Source: Pyrenophora tritici-repentis (Eukaryota; Ascomycota; Dothideomycetes; Pleosporales; Pleosporaceae). From it: a DNA stretch of 64,000 nt. The notes under the pieces were generated by a model, which saw only the letters and a program-made list of their open reading frames with translations, did no database searches and was not told where the DNA came from. This document shows positions 1 to 10,703 of the stretch, one piece after another (the first letter of the stretch is position 1; each line of letters starts with the position of its first letter). A program made the position numbers and the translations under genes. The stretch spans positions 2,914,001 through 2,978,000 of the forward strand of contig NC_089399.1 in assembly GCF_003171515.1 (NCBI RefSeq). Direction: 5' to 3'.

Positions 1-1
1 G

Positions 2-1138
2 GAGTATGACAGGACTCGCCCAAAACCTACTGCCTCAAAAAGTAGCGGTCCCAGTTCACCAAACCCTAATGCCTCAACAGGTAGCGGTCCCAAGCCACCA
101 AACCCTACTGCCTCAGCAAGTAGCGGCCCCAAACCACAAAAACCTACTGCCTCAACAAGTAGCGGTCCCAAACCAGCAAAACCTTCCCCTACGACATCAT
201 CGGAGCAAGATGATCGGTCCACTCCTCGGCAGCCAGATACTACGGCGCAAGATGAGGCACGGGCAGAAGCTGCAAGCAATGCAAAGCGACAAGAATGGCT
301 CAACTTCGAGAAATACCAAGAGCAGCAGATACGCGAATCTGTCAAAGTCGTTAATCCGCTCGAGGCCTTACTCTCTTTCCTTGATGCTAAGATTAAGGAA
401 AATAGGGCGAAGCTTGCAGCCAATGAGCCGAACGCCTGGAGTATATTCTCATATTTCAAGAAGAGACTGAGTGAAGAAGAAAAGGGTGAGCTTAGGAAGG
501 AGTGTGTTGATCTTGAAAATGTTATGAGGATCCAGCGAATATCTCTTGATAAGGCGAATATGCAGTTGCAGGAACTTAGAGATGAGCTAGCACGTCGAGA
601 AGCTCAAGAGAGTGTACGGCTCTCTAGTGAAAAATTTGAAGCACAGAGAAGGGAACGAGCCCGCAAGGCGGAGGCACAGGAAGCGAGATGGAGGGAGCAG
701 GCAAGACAACAAGCTCAGCAACGAGCAGAGCGAGAACAGAGAGAAGCGGCTGCTAGAAAAGAAGCAGACCGTGCACGTCGAGAGCGAGATAGAGATTTGG
801 AAGAGTATTTGGCGCGGTTGAGGGCGGCCAATGAGGCTGCCGCACGCAATCAGCAGGAGCAAACCAAGAAGCGGCAAGCTGAACAGCATGCGGAGGAAAA
901 GCGGGGAAAGACATCTGAAACCTGTAAACACAAGGCTTGGTGGGACAAGATTGAAGGCCGCCATGACTGTGGATACTGCACAGCAATCCTATACAAGTTT
1001 TCGCAACGATGTCCAGGCTGCGGCATCGCATCTTGTGATTCTTGTAGGCGTGTGCTGCAAGCTGGCGGTACCCCATCAGTTGATCATAGCCGCCATGGCG
1101 GGAACGGGCGAAGAGAAGAGTACCACTTCTGGGATTAA
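2..1138 (+). CDS. Coiled-coil protein with C-terminal Cys motif, 5' end outside window
   Basis: One frame is open from base 2 to the TAA at 1136-1138 (378 residues), so the 5' end lies outside the window. The N-terminal part is low complexity and holds four 13-residue Pro/Thr/Ser/Gly repeats encoded by a 39-bp tandem repeat. The middle (about residues 75-300) is charged, rich in Glu/Arg/Ala/Gln, and predicted coiled coil. The C-terminus has paired Cys and His residues (CKHKAWWDKIEGRHDCGYC, then CPGCGIASCDSC) that look like a zinc-binding motif. I recall similar tails on fungal DnaJ-type proteins, but no J domain is visible here. Function unknown. No intron is needed. The frame is clear; the family is a weak guess. 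Confidence 0.7.
   Translation, partial: EYDRTRPKPTASKSSGPSSPNPNASTGSGPKPPNPTASASSGPKPQKPTASTSSGPKPAKPSPTTSSEQDDRSTPRQPDTTAQDEARAEAASNAKRQEWLNFEKYQEQQIRESVKVVNPLEALLSFLDAKIKENRAKLAANEPNAWSIFSYFKKRLSEEEKGELRKECVDLENVMRIQRISLDKANMQLQELRDELARREAQESVRLSSEKFEAQRRERARKAEAQEARWREQARQQAQQRAEREQREAAARKEADRARRERDRDLEEYLARLRAANEAAARNQQEQTKKRQAEQHAEEKRGKTSETCKHKAWWDKIEGRHDCGYCTAILYKFSQRCPGCGIASCDSCRRVLQAGGTPSVDHSRHGGNGRREEYHFWD
20..175 (+). repeat. 39-bp tandem repeat, 4 copies, in frame
   Basis: Four imperfect, contiguous 39-bp units (13 codons each) in the reading frame of the first gene. They encode a Pro-Thr-Ala-Ser-rich unit ending in Ser-Gly-Pro. Because the unit is a multiple of three, copy-number change would keep the frame. 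Confidence 0.85.
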
Positions 1139-1445
1139 TGGATGTGATAAGAGAGTTGGAAGTATAAGGGGTAGTGCTGCTAGACCTCGGGGCATCTTGG
1201 AGATCAAGTTTGGAGCTATTCCGTACAGTGCCCCACCTTCTAGTTGCATGAAGCTTACAGTGGGGTAGCTTTCTAGGTATTGCCGCAATCGAACAACTCA
1301 GCGTTGGTCTTGTCCTATTCTGGGTAATTAAAATTGGTGTGCATCTTCCCGGATTTGATATTATCGGTCTTTTCCTACACTCAGTTCTTGCTTTGTCACT
1401 ATCACACTTCATCCACGTACAACACGACTACGGCCAGACTCCAAA

Positions 1446-2180
1446 ATGTCCGAACCCATCACCGAAGTCGCCTACCTGCCTCTCAAACCCTCTCTTGATC
1501 TCTCCTCTGGTGAAGCAAAGGAAGTGTGGCAATCAACTCTGCGCACCATAGCCTCGCAACCCGGTTTCAAAACCGGATACTGGGGCAAACAAATCGAGAA
1601 CCCAGATACCCTACAGCTAGTCATTGGTAACACTCACCCACCCACTCTCCTTCCCCCTAAACATGCAATTCTAATTTGTAGAACTATAGACTGGGACTCC
1701 CTCTCCTCCCACCAAGCCTTCATGTCCAGCCCAGCCTACACTCCCTTCCTCGAAACCCTTGGAGACAAAATCCTAGGCGGCTCCCCCACTCTCATTCACA
1801 TCAGTTTCTCCTCCTCGCCTACACCATCTTCCGAACCACTCTCCGCACCCGTAACCGAATGCATAAACAGCTTCTTCGAGCCCACCTACGACCAATCGCA
1901 CTACACCACCCAGTTCTCGCAATTCGGCGAAAAAGCCGCCGCGATACCGGGTGTAAAAGCCATAGGCCTAGCTGGGGGCTGGAGTGTAGAGAAGCTGCCA
2001 CATGAGAACTTGGGCGAGGGGGTCGAAGGAAACGTTTTCAATGTCTTTATTGGGTGGCCAAGTGTCGAGGCGCATATGGAGTTCAGGGGCACGCAGCATT
2101 TTGGAGAAGTGATACCTATGTTGAGAGATGGACCGAAGACGATGAAGATGTGGCATGTTGCTTTTGAGAAGTTTGAGTAA
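1446..2180 (+). CDS. Dimeric alpha/beta-barrel (ABM-like) protein
   Basis: CDS join(1446..1626,1690..2180), 223 aa. The 63-nt intron starts GTAAC, has a CTAAT branch-like site and ends CTATAG. It is in frame, so an unspliced ORF also exists, but removing it joins LQLVI to DWDSLSSHQAFM, which restores the typical barrel strand-helix unit. A second half (Thr-Gln-Phe to His-Val-Ala-Phe-Glu) repeats the fold, as expected for a two-module ferredoxin-like barrel. Proteins of this type include monooxygenase-like and stress-responsive A/B-barrel families; no catalytic role can be assigned. No signal peptide. The start ATG is preceded by a purine-poor fungal leader. Confidence 0.8.
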   Translation: MSEPITEVAYLPLKPSLDLSSGEAKEVWQSTLRTIASQPGFKTGYWGKQIENPDTLQLVIGNTHPPTLLPPKHAILICRTIDWDSLSSHQAFMSSPAYTPFLETLGDKILGGSPTLIHISFSSSPTPSSEPLSAPVTECINSFFEPTYDQSHYTTQFSQFGEKAAAIPGVKAIGLAGGWSVEKLPHENLGEGVEGNVFNVFIGWPSVEAHMEFRGTQHFGEVIPMLRDGPKTMKMWHVAFEKFE

Positions 2181-2334
2181 GAGGGGTTCTGTGGCTGTTA
2201 CTGTTGTTGCATGACGGGGTAGATGTCATACATGAATCATCCGAGCAAGTTTGATAAGTGTACATTTCACTAGCTTCAACAATGTTCAAGTGTTGAGATA
2301 GTAATGGCACAATTCTGGTTGAGAAATTGGAGTT

Positions 2335-2898
2335 TTAATTGTAAAAGAAGGTCATATATCTCGCATCAAACTGATCGCCGCCCCAGTTTGCCCTATCGTC
2401 TTTATCCATATCAATCGCATTTATGACGATCTCATGCTTTATGATGACACTACTCACTTTCTTGCGAGCCATTATCATCCCAACTTGATGCGTAAGATCA
2501 GTATACAAGCGGCCCAGTGCACCATCCAGACTATAATACACGTGCTCATTCTGCCGTAGGATCGTGACCTTAGAAGGTGTCCAAACGACGAGAGTGGCCT
2601 TGGAGATCCACTAATCATCGTCTCTGTGCGCTGTGCGCTCGGTAATGACATCGTACTCCTGATGGTAACCGTAGACAAACTTGGTCTGTGAGATGAGATC
2701 TTTCCACATGCCCACATGGTTATGTCTTGCTTCGCCGGTAATGACGATGGGAGGGTAAGCTGTTGTAGGGGGGTTGTCATGTATGCGCTGTGCCTTCTCC
2801 TCAGGGTTCAGCTCAGGGGTCCAGTTGCGTTCATAGGCACGTTCTAACTCGCTCATGGTTTCGGACTGGTTCGTACAAGATGAGTCGGGAGAGTCCAT
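2335..2898 (-). pseudogene. Hypothetical gene interrupted by in-frame TAG
   Basis: The minus strand reads from ATG at 2898 to TAA at 2335-2337 in a single frame (187 sense codons besides the internal stop), interrupted by TAG at 2611-2613. Sequence on both sides looks like ordinary folded protein (Trp-Lys-Asp-Leu-Ile upstream, TLVVWTPSKVTILRQNEHVY downstream), so the two parts probably once formed one product. No GT-AG intron with a good donor removes the stop while keeping the frame; the best in-phase candidate uses a poor GTCTAC donor. It may be a nonsense allele, readthrough, or two separate small genes. Product not recognised. It converges with the preceding plus-strand gene and lies 3' of TMA16 on the same strand. 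Confidence 0.45.
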
Positions 2899-3236
2899 GG
2901 CTGTGGCGCATCTTAGACAGGCGGGGGAGGCTGTATTTATATTTTGGATCGTCCGCTTTGGGGTTGTAGTAGGCGAATTGTCAATAATCAGATGATGGAA
3001 GATGCAGCGCACGTGATCGGAAACGAGCAAGTGATTCCTTTTCTGCCTGCAGGTGAACAGTGCACCAGGAGGTACTACACCAAGCATGCGCGTCCGAAGA
3101 AGAAAACAGTATATGATGGGTATCCGCAGAGATGAGGCCATTAAGTGATCCAGAAAAGCACTAACAAACAAGTGACCTCCCGCGCGCCAAACGTTGGATT
3201 TTTCATTAGAGCTAGCCAAGTACCAGGACCTGTCGC

Positions 3237-3834
3237 TCATGACATGCCCTTTGGTGGAAAGCTCGATTCTTTCTTGAATCCTTCTTTTGAAATTCTAGCA
3301 AATTTGAGCGTGGCGAGCTGCGCCCATTGACCGTTCCACTCTTTCAGCTTGCGCAAGTTGATCACATCCTCGAGGTCAGGCACCCAGAATCCGGAGGCAT
3401 ACTCGTCTTGCTCAGTTTTTTGGTTGGCTTCAAGAAGAGTTTGACGGGTGGACGGTGGGCGTCCTGGACGACGCTCTGCTTTCAGTTTTGCGACTTCTTC
3501 GTCATCTCGGCCCAGGTAGTCCTCAATCATGGCCTGGATCTCTGGGACGCTGACTGGTGAATCATGCTCTGTGGTATATGACTGAAAGGATTTTGTTCTT
3601 AGCACTGATTTGAGTTAGTTCTGCTGTGTAATGAAATGCCAAAAAAAAAGCTCGTTGCATACAATAAGGGCGATTTTGGTGTTCTCGGACTTTGGATAGG
3701 CGGTTGAGCTTGTCGTCTCTCTGCGCTGCGCTCTGTAGGCGCTGTGTGTCCCGACTGCCTTCATGCAAGTTGGGGTTCTTTCCCTTCTTCTTTGTAATCT
3801 TCTTGGTGACCTTGTCGAGGCGATTGCTGACCAT
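3237..3834 (-). CDS. TMA16: Translation machinery-associated protein 16
   Basis: CDS complement(join(3237..3604,3663..3834)), 179 aa, close to the 178 aa of yeast Tma16. TMA16 associates with pre-60S ribosomal particles in the nucleus and nucleolus. Exon 1 carries the basic N-terminus (KVTKKITKKKGKNPNLHEGS) followed by RDTQRLQSAAQRDDKLNRL. The 58-nt intron starts GTATGC and ends AATCAG, and splicing joins NRPY to LLRTKSFQ. Exon 2 holds the family signature ERRPGRPPSTR and the GFWVPDL motif. It lies head-to-head with EXO1, about 330 bp apart. Identification rests on several conserved blocks and matching length. Confidence 0.92.
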
Positions 3835-4164
3835 TTTGACGGCTTGCTGTTTTACTCCTGTGCTGGTGGTGATGCAAGAAATTTTGGAAATCCCGTCGGC
3901 GGTCGGCGTCGCGATGACGCTAACGATCAGACTTGGCCTAGCGCATCCAGTTAGTGGGGCGCGTTCCTGTTCAATCTCCGCGTACTCGCGACCAGTGCCT
4001 CATCGCATTTAGATGGTTACGGCGCTTTCTTTCCCTTTCCCTTTAGTGCGCCTGTGTAGAAAAACCTGTCTTCTTTCACCAGTGTCTCGCAAAGTAGCAT
4101 GTCGCGATAGTTCCGAAGTTCCAGCCAGTGTTTAGGTTTGACGCGTGGGCGGCAAAGGGTCACG
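3835..4164. other. Divergent intergenic region TMA16/EXO1
   Basis: 330 bp between the two divergent start codons, holding both promoters. No clear TATA box, repeat or additional gene seen. Confidence 0.5.
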
Positions 4165-6435
4165 ATGGGTATCTCAGGTCGGTACGTCCAATCGCGTGTT
4201 TGTACACTGCTAATAGTGGGACAGGGCTTCTTCCACTGCTCAAATCCGTCCAGAAGCCATGTAATCTCAAGAAGTACGCTGGCCAGACGATTGGCGTAGA
4301 TACATATGGCTGGCTACATCGTGGCACTGCTGCCTGTGCTATTGATCTGGCACTTGACAAGCCGACGACCAAGTATGACGTGCGTGCTATGTACAGTCAA
4401 CCAACGCTGACAGCGGGTTAGATATGTCGACTTTGTCATGAATCGCGTCCATATGCTCATCCACTTCGGAATAACGCCCTACCTCGTGTTTGATGGAGAC
4501 AACCTACCGAGTAAAGCTGGCACAGAGAAGGATAGGAGGGAGAGGAGGAAGGAGGGCAAGAGACTGGGTCTGGAGCTTCTCAAGGTTGGAAAGGCAGCAC
4601 AGGCGCAACAGGAATTGCAGAAGAGCGTGGATGTAACGCCCGAGATGGCGCGCATGGTCATCGAAGAGCTGAAGCACCACAATATTCAGTATGTCGTCGC
4701 ACCTTACGAAGCCGACTCGCAGCTAGCATACTTGGAACGCAAGGGCATCATCAATGGCGTGCTATCAGAAGACTCCGACTTGCTTGTCTTTGGCGTCAAG
4801 TGTCTGATAACAAAGCTCGACAAGTACGGAGACTGCATCGAGGTCAATCGGAACCACTTCACTGCCTGCCGAGAGGTTAGCTTTGTAGGCTGGTCCGATG
4901 CCGACTTTCGAAGGATGTGCATTCTCAGTGGCTGCGACTATTTACCGGGCATTGGTGGTCTGGGGCTGAAAACTGCTCATCGAATGCTGCGCAAGCACAA
5001 GACTGTCGACCGCCTTGTCAAAGCCGTTCAATTCGACGGAAAGCTCAAAGTACCTGCCGGGTTCATGGCCGACTTTGATCAGGCGGAGAAGACGTTCTTG
5101 TACCAATGGGTATACTGCCCAATCGACAAAAAGCTCGTCAACCTCACACCAGTGAATGACGGCATCAGTCTCGCCGACATGCCGTACTTGGGGGAAGAGG
5201 TACCATCAGACCTCGCTACTGGTGTTGCGCGAGGCGATCTATATCCACGCACAAAGCTGCCAATGAATGTCGACAGCAATACTAAGCCCAGCGGCCAGCC
5301 TCTCGTCCCGTCCCGAAGAGCGTCAGCAGTCGTGCAAACGCCCGACGCAAAGGGCTCGAAGCCGATCGACTCGTTCTTCAAACCCAAGCGCACCCCTTTG
5401 GCCGAGTTAAGCCCAAACTGCTTCACGCCATCACCAAGCCAGCAAGTATTGCTCGAGCAGCAGCGTAGGACCAGTGGTTGGGCTGCAGTGCCTGCTCCCA
5501 TATCACGATTGCAGCAGCAATACCCACCACCTCCCAGTACGGCGCCGCAACCGAGACGAACATCGTCGGATCCTACTGCAGGTAGACGTTCTGTACCCCA
5601 CCCTTCTAAAAGACAACGACTTTGCACCGACTCAGTTTCCGATGCCCCTGCAGCAGGCGGAGAGGGGGTTGTGCGAAGTCAATTCTTCACTTCCAATACG
5701 CCAGAGCCAAGCCCTTCGCTGAACCGTACAAAGATGAACAGAAGGAAGACGGACCAAGACTTTGAGCTTTACTCAGATGATTCTATGCAAGAGGCCATCG
5801 CAGCAGTCGCTGACTTGGAAGAATTTGCGTCGAAATCAAAGAAGAAGTTACGAATCTTCAGCGACACACAAGCAGTCATGAGATGCGAATCACAGTCAAC
5901 TGTAACTTCGAGAGGCAGCACTGCCCAGTCACAAGATACTCTTGGCACCCTTACACCGGCATCGTCGCATGGCAGCCCGGAACCAGAGACGGTTTTTAGC
6001 GCTGCCATCTCGTCTCAGATGAGTGAACTGCGATCGAAGTTCATCTACAAGGCGGCAGTAGTACCTTCGCCGACCCCATGCATGCCCCGGGCCGCCAAAG
6101 CCCGCCTGGAAAGACGGTATACTGAAATAAGGCAGCCTGTGCCGCCACCTATAGAGCCGACTTTGGCATCACTTGCAACTGTAGCAGATTCAGTTGTTCG
6201 TGGAACCCCGCCTCCTGTGGATGACGAGGAAGAGATTGCAGACTCTGCTTGGGCCAATATGGAAGCAGAGGTTGTTGTGGCTGCAAGCTCTCCGCCTCAT
6301 ATGACGCCTGCGAAGAGGAGAAGATCATCGCTAAAGGGAAGCGAGGATTTCCTGGTACCTGACAGCGATGCAGAGAGCGAATGTTCGCCTCGGAAACCCA
6401 TGTTTAACCTTGCGCGATTTGCATTTCCCGGCTAG
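4165..6435 (+). CDS. EXO1: Exonuclease 1 (5'-3' dsDNA exonuclease/flap endonuclease)
   Basis: CDS join(4165..4177,4225..4372,4422..6435), 724 aa. Nuclear Rad2/XPG-family nuclease acting in mismatch repair, end resection and recombination. The first exon is only 13 nt (MGIS plus one base); the 47-nt intron ends GACAG and restores MGISGLLPLLKS, the invariant family start. A second intron of 49 nt restores TKYVDFVMNRV. The XPG-N domain has Asp in GVDTYGW and VFDGDNLPSK. The XPG-I domain has APYEADSQLAYL and SEDSDLLVFG. The helix-hairpin-helix contains LSGCDYLPGIGG, so all metal-binding acidic residues appear present. The long Ser/Pro-rich C-terminal tail contains a PIP/MIP-like IDSFF near residue 367. 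Confidence 0.95.
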
Positions 6436-7114
6436 TTTTATTTGGCATTGTATGGCTTTTCAGTATATTGCTATGAAGAGCGCACGAGTTGCAGTACTGT
6501 TGGCGCTTTCAGCGGTTGAACACGATTATGGTGGTATTGAGCAGCATTGTATGACTACGAACACGACCCCTTGACTTTCGTGAGCGAAAAAGGAACAGGA
6601 ATATTATGTAGTACATCTTCACTTGGTAGTATTCTCTATATATTGCATTTTGTTCCTTATCCCAGCCATGAGTGTCTTTGCATCCGTGCGAGCGAGCGAC
6701 ATCGCCTTGGACATCCTCAAGACCCCGTAAACTCGCGGACAAAGGAACAACAGCTGGAAGACCAAAATCTGAACACTTTCACTGAAAACCAACGCCTTCG
6801 AGGTCTGAATCGCCTCAGACAAAGCACCAGCTCTCAAGTCATGTGGTTCATGGCCATGTAACGTTGATGGTTGGTGATTTCTTTGGTGTGCCTTTGTTCG
6901 CAACATGAACGTCCGCATCCGGTGCCTCGAGCACAACACCAGGGTATTTAGTCCGCCTGCTGCGCCGCATCAATGGTAACTTTTCACAAAGTATCTTTTG
7001 CCATTCTGCTTATATTCTGCTTGTTCTAAGAAGAAGACAGTTGCCTTGTCAAAGATATCAGACCATCAATACTGCACTGTTCTTATACCGCGAATCGCAA
7101 AACTGATCGAAACC
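6436..7114. other. Intergenic, no convincing gene
   Basis: Downstream of EXO1. Short overlapping ORFs occur on both strands but none has a recognisable domain or clear splice structure. Bases 7050-7114 would be the leader of the small ORF that follows. Confidence 0.4.
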
Positions 7115-7312
7115 ATGGGCGGTAAAGGTATCAAGAAAGCGGGGGAAAAGGTGAAGCGGGCCCGGATACCCGAGACAGTCGAAGGAGGGGGGGACGTCAC
7201 GACACCGGAAATCTCACCAGAGTCAACAGAGCCACCGGGGGTGTGGGATATTCCCTCCAGACCCACCACACCACCAAACCCCGTGACCCCAGCGCCTGTT
7301 GCCCCAGCATGA
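7115..7312 (+). CDS. Small basic ORF, possibly first exon
   Basis: 65 codons starting MGGKGIKKAGEKVKRARIP and ending in a Pro/Thr/Ala-rich tail, with TGA at 7310-7312. The stop overlaps the ATG of the next ORF (ATGA at 7309-7312). Both may belong to one gene joined by an unrecognised intron, or be separated by a frameshift. No family recognised. Low confidence as an independent gene. Confidence 0.3.
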   Translation: MGGKGIKKAGEKVKRARIPETVEGGGDVTTPEISPESTEPPGVWDIPSRPTTPPNPVTPAPVAPA

Positions 7313-7635
7313 GAAGAGTGCAGCGACCAGTAAGCTACAACTTGACTGATCTCCAACGCGCCAACGAGGGTCTACCGCCTGTGCCCAGGGTCACTACTAA
7401 TAAAGCTGGTGGCAAGAAGTCTGGCAACAACCAAACGCCTGCTACCAAGGTCAAGAAGCCCAACACCAAGACCAATACCAAGAAACCTGAAAAGGACAAG
7501 ACCAAAAAGACGCAGACGGGTAGGGTGGAGAAGGTGAAGGCAAACACGAAGAAGAAGGTTGCTGCGGGTGGTAAGAAGGGGAAAAAGGCAAGCCCTACTC
7601 CTTCAACGTCTGAGGAGAGTGATTACGATGAGTAG
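7309..7635 (+). CDS. Lys-rich low-complexity protein
   Basis: 108 codons from the ATG at 7309 to TAG at 7633-7635. The body is dominated by Lys, Thr, Asn and Pro repeats, with an acidic end (Ser-Glu-Glu-Ser-Asp-Tyr-Asp-Glu). Composition resembles nucleolar or chromatin-associated tails, but there is no domain to name. The reading frame may extend upstream by splicing from the overlapping ORF. Codon use (many AAG lysines) fits a translated gene. Confidence 0.4.
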   Translation: MRRVQRPVSYNLTDLQRANEGLPPVPRVTTNKAGGKKSGNNQTPATKVKKPNTKTNTKKPEKDKTKKTQTGRVEKVKANTKKKVAAGGKKGKKASPTPSTSEESDYDE

Positions 7636-9715
7636 ATCTAGTTCGGTGTTAGGGTTGTTCGGTGGCATCAGGAAGGAGATGAGTGCAAGAGTGAGGATGT
7701 GTATGGTGTAGATCGAATAGTTCATCGTTGGATATATGGAGATATATGCTTGACGTAGGGGATCCTAAGGTTTTAAATGTACTTAGATAGTGATGATTAT
7801 AGGATAATCATATGTTCTTGGTTGGATTTTGCTTTTATGTGTTGTGTCGGAAATTATCGTTCTCATAAGATACTGACTTGATGCACATCAATGCATTCCT
7901 GACAGTTACATGTAGCTTGATACTAAAAGATGCAAGAAGTAAGTACCTAGACTGGGGTCGAAATTGGTCGTTTTTACCACCGTTGGAAGGTGGTGAGTTG
8001 TGCTCTGCTGCGCTACACTAAGTTGACCGGGGGTCGGCTAGTAGTAGGTTAGCTAACCTTACTGCGGGGCGCCATGCAAGCTTGATCTCTCGTGTTTTCT
8101 TTCCCCTTACACTCTATACTCAGAGTTACCTCGAAATCCACGTTCCTTCACTATGAGGCCCTTCAGTACACTATGTCGTGTATATGATGGAATGCTGAGT
8201 GAACCTCTTACAGAAATCTCTAGACCTTAGAAAGCTTCCAAAACGCTATTTTGAAAGGCTGCTATATCTGTCCCACGCTCTGGCAAGGAACAGTAGAAGA
8301 GCAGCGAAGCGGGTGGTTGAATGATCGTGTGTCTTGGAAGCCACTGCGTTACCAAGCCGAGAGGGACAACAAACAGGAAATCAAATTACATATACTTGTT
8401 GCCAGTCGCAATATCTCCAAATGCAAAACCTATCACTTGATTATGTCCTACAGTAAGTCTCACTTCCTCTTCCTCTTTCTGTTGAATATTGCTGTTAAGC
8501 TGTCTAATGCAGATGAATACTACACACGAATGATTAGAAACGCTCCTTTAGAGGCCAATACAGCCACGTAATGCTGTGTATTGAGAGTGTACTGATACAA
8601 TCTGCAGTGAAAATCCCGATCAATAAGCGGTTCTTGAGGGGTACATATAGAATGGAAAACGTACCACATGAGGTTTCCTAGCAAACTTAACTGCGCGCGA
8701 GATCATCGATAGACACAATTAGACTGAGGTGGATAAAGGGTTAACAATACTGAGTACGGAGGCCTGGGGTCATGGTCGAGTGTGGTCATCTTGAAGTCGC
8801 CACCAGCCGCGAGACACTTGAGAAGGCGCCTTATCCTCCGGCACGTTTTGCGGGGGAGTAAAATATATGTAGTAGCAAGAGATACCTCTGCTATGCGCAC
8901 TTATGAAGCATATCAAATAGGCTGACAGCAGGCACGCAGAACTTCATGACTGCGGGTCGATGACTGTGCTGTCACCAGCCTCACGGGGGTGCGCGTAGCA
9001 GGGACGCGCTAACGCAGAAACCAAACTAAGTCAGGTAAAGTGCGGATCGAAAGTGATCACCATGCACAGACAGACATGTAAGCACGCTACCGAGGCAGCG
9101 GAAGCCAACCAAACGTCCGAAAAATGGTATTCCTCTTACTCTTGCTAGATTTTTGGATTGGACTTGGATTGGAAAACACAGTATAGTTAAATGCTTCCGT
9201 GTGCTTTACTTGTCCACGCTTTATACTTCTTCAAAAAAGCTTCCAACATGCCAACCGCCAAGCACGACTCCAATCGTCCTCCAATCGATCATGATGTCGA
9301 AACACGTATCAAAAATTTCCCGAACCTCATGTTGGCGGCCTTTAGCAATCTAACTCTTCTTTATTCCTTGTACTGCCATTTTGGCTCTGTGTCGAATACT
9401 TTCCATCCAGTATCGTTATGCCATGGCCTTTGAGCTGGGCCGTTCCATCTACTGTTGTTATATCATGGCCTTTGCGCTGGGCCTGTATCGTGGGTCTATA
9501 TTTCGTCACTATGGCTAACAAACGGGGACTTTTCGAATCTAGCATTATCTTACATAGAGCCTCTATTTTAGAGATGGAAGACATAAACCGTTCATCGAAC
9601 AGGTACTTGGAGACATGTACTACCAACCTCGAAGATTCGATTCTTGAACACTTCTGTGCTATTGTTATTCTATCAACTACGGGTTTTGTGGTATGGTACT
9701 GGGTTGAAGTCATTT
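7636..9715. other. Gene-poor interval
   Basis: About 2 kb without a supported gene. Visible details are a 14-bp palindrome, AGGTTAGCTAACCT, near 8045 and a near-duplicate segment at about 9418-9480 in which ATGGCCTTTGAGCTGGGCC recurs with small changes. Scattered ORFs on both strands show no domains. It looks like decayed intergenic sequence. Confidence 0.45.
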
Positions 9716-10703
9716 TGATTACCTTCCGGATGCTCTTTTACTGGATTTGTACAATGGGTGGTGTCTGTTCGCTATTTCGACTGCTCGAATGGACTATATG
9801 TTTCTACAGACGAATTAAAGGTAGTTATCAAACATGAGGACCTCGGGAGGCATGGGGCACTATTTATTGCCATGATTCTACGGTTCTATGACAAATTGGA
9901 GGGGCTCGGAGTTCCAGGTGTGTATAGGAAATTCTTGGACGCTGTTCGTGTTTCGTACGAGGCACTGAATTTCCTGCTTTATGTATTTGGCTTTCGTATT
10001 GGTGGAGGACCACTATTTGGTAAGTCTGAAGCCCAGGAAATGCGAGATCATGGTCTGACTTGCCGCAGAATGCTTACCAGAAGAAATGAAGGCTGCAAGA
10101 AGAGCCTGCAAAACACCGGCTGAAGTTGACAGCTTCTTTGCGGTTTTTGCTGGAACACAGTATGAAGAGAGTGAGAATAAAGAGGATGATCACGATCAAA
10201 ACGATGAGGAAGAAGCCTGTTTTCCTCCGTCGGTATTTGAATGCCAGCCTAATCCTGTCATCTTTCATCATCTACGAGACGAACATCTCCCATTATTCAA
10301 TCCTGGCCCCTCCGAAGTTGAAAGTCGAAAGGTGATTCCGTAGATACTACTGGATCAACTGGAAGGTCTACACCGGATATGGCTGTCGATTTCGACTGCA
10401 AAGACACCACTGAGAACGATGAGCAGTCTCCTAATGCATCCAGACACACCGGTCCAGCAACGATGTCCGTCAACCTGTCTTATGCATGCTCGCAATGCAA
10501 TTATGTAGCCAAGAAGAAGTTTGAACTCAAGTATGCGAGAATCCCCTTTCCCATGTCTGCTTTCACTAAGCGATGGTAGCAAGCACGTTAATCAGAGGCA
10601 CAACCACCGGCTCAAGTGTGTCCATCAAGGCTGCGGAAATACATTCGGTCTCCGAGCCAACCTCGAGCGTCATGAACGGATACACAGAAAGAATATGATT
10701 TGA
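9716..10703 (+). CDS. C2H2 zinc-finger protein, gene model uncertain
   Basis: At least three exons can be supported. An open segment from about 9718 ends at a canonical intron 10020..10068 (GTAAGT to CGCAG), which joins GGGPLF to ECLPEEMKAARR. The acidic segment that follows probably leaves through a donor near 10171 or 10332; the exact junction is unresolved. A later intron 10531..10579 (GTATGC to GGTAG, with CTAAG) joins KKFEL to NKHVNQRH and so completes finger 1 (C-x2-C-x12-H-x4-H). Finger 2 is CVHQGCGNTF with H-x3-H further on. TGA at 10701-10703 ends the frame. A likely DNA-binding regulator. The start is not determined: the first in-frame ATG is late, so an upstream exon is probably missing. 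Confidence 0.45.

Noticed and set aside
2899..3240. N-terminal extension of the gene at 2335-2898 up to 3240
   Set aside because: It would start inside the TMA16 stop codon, and the extra 114 residues look non-coding.
6619..6939. Minus-strand ORF of 106 codons downstream of EXO1
   Set aside because: It lacks a clear start context, domain or splice support, and overlapping ORFs on the other strand are equally plausible.
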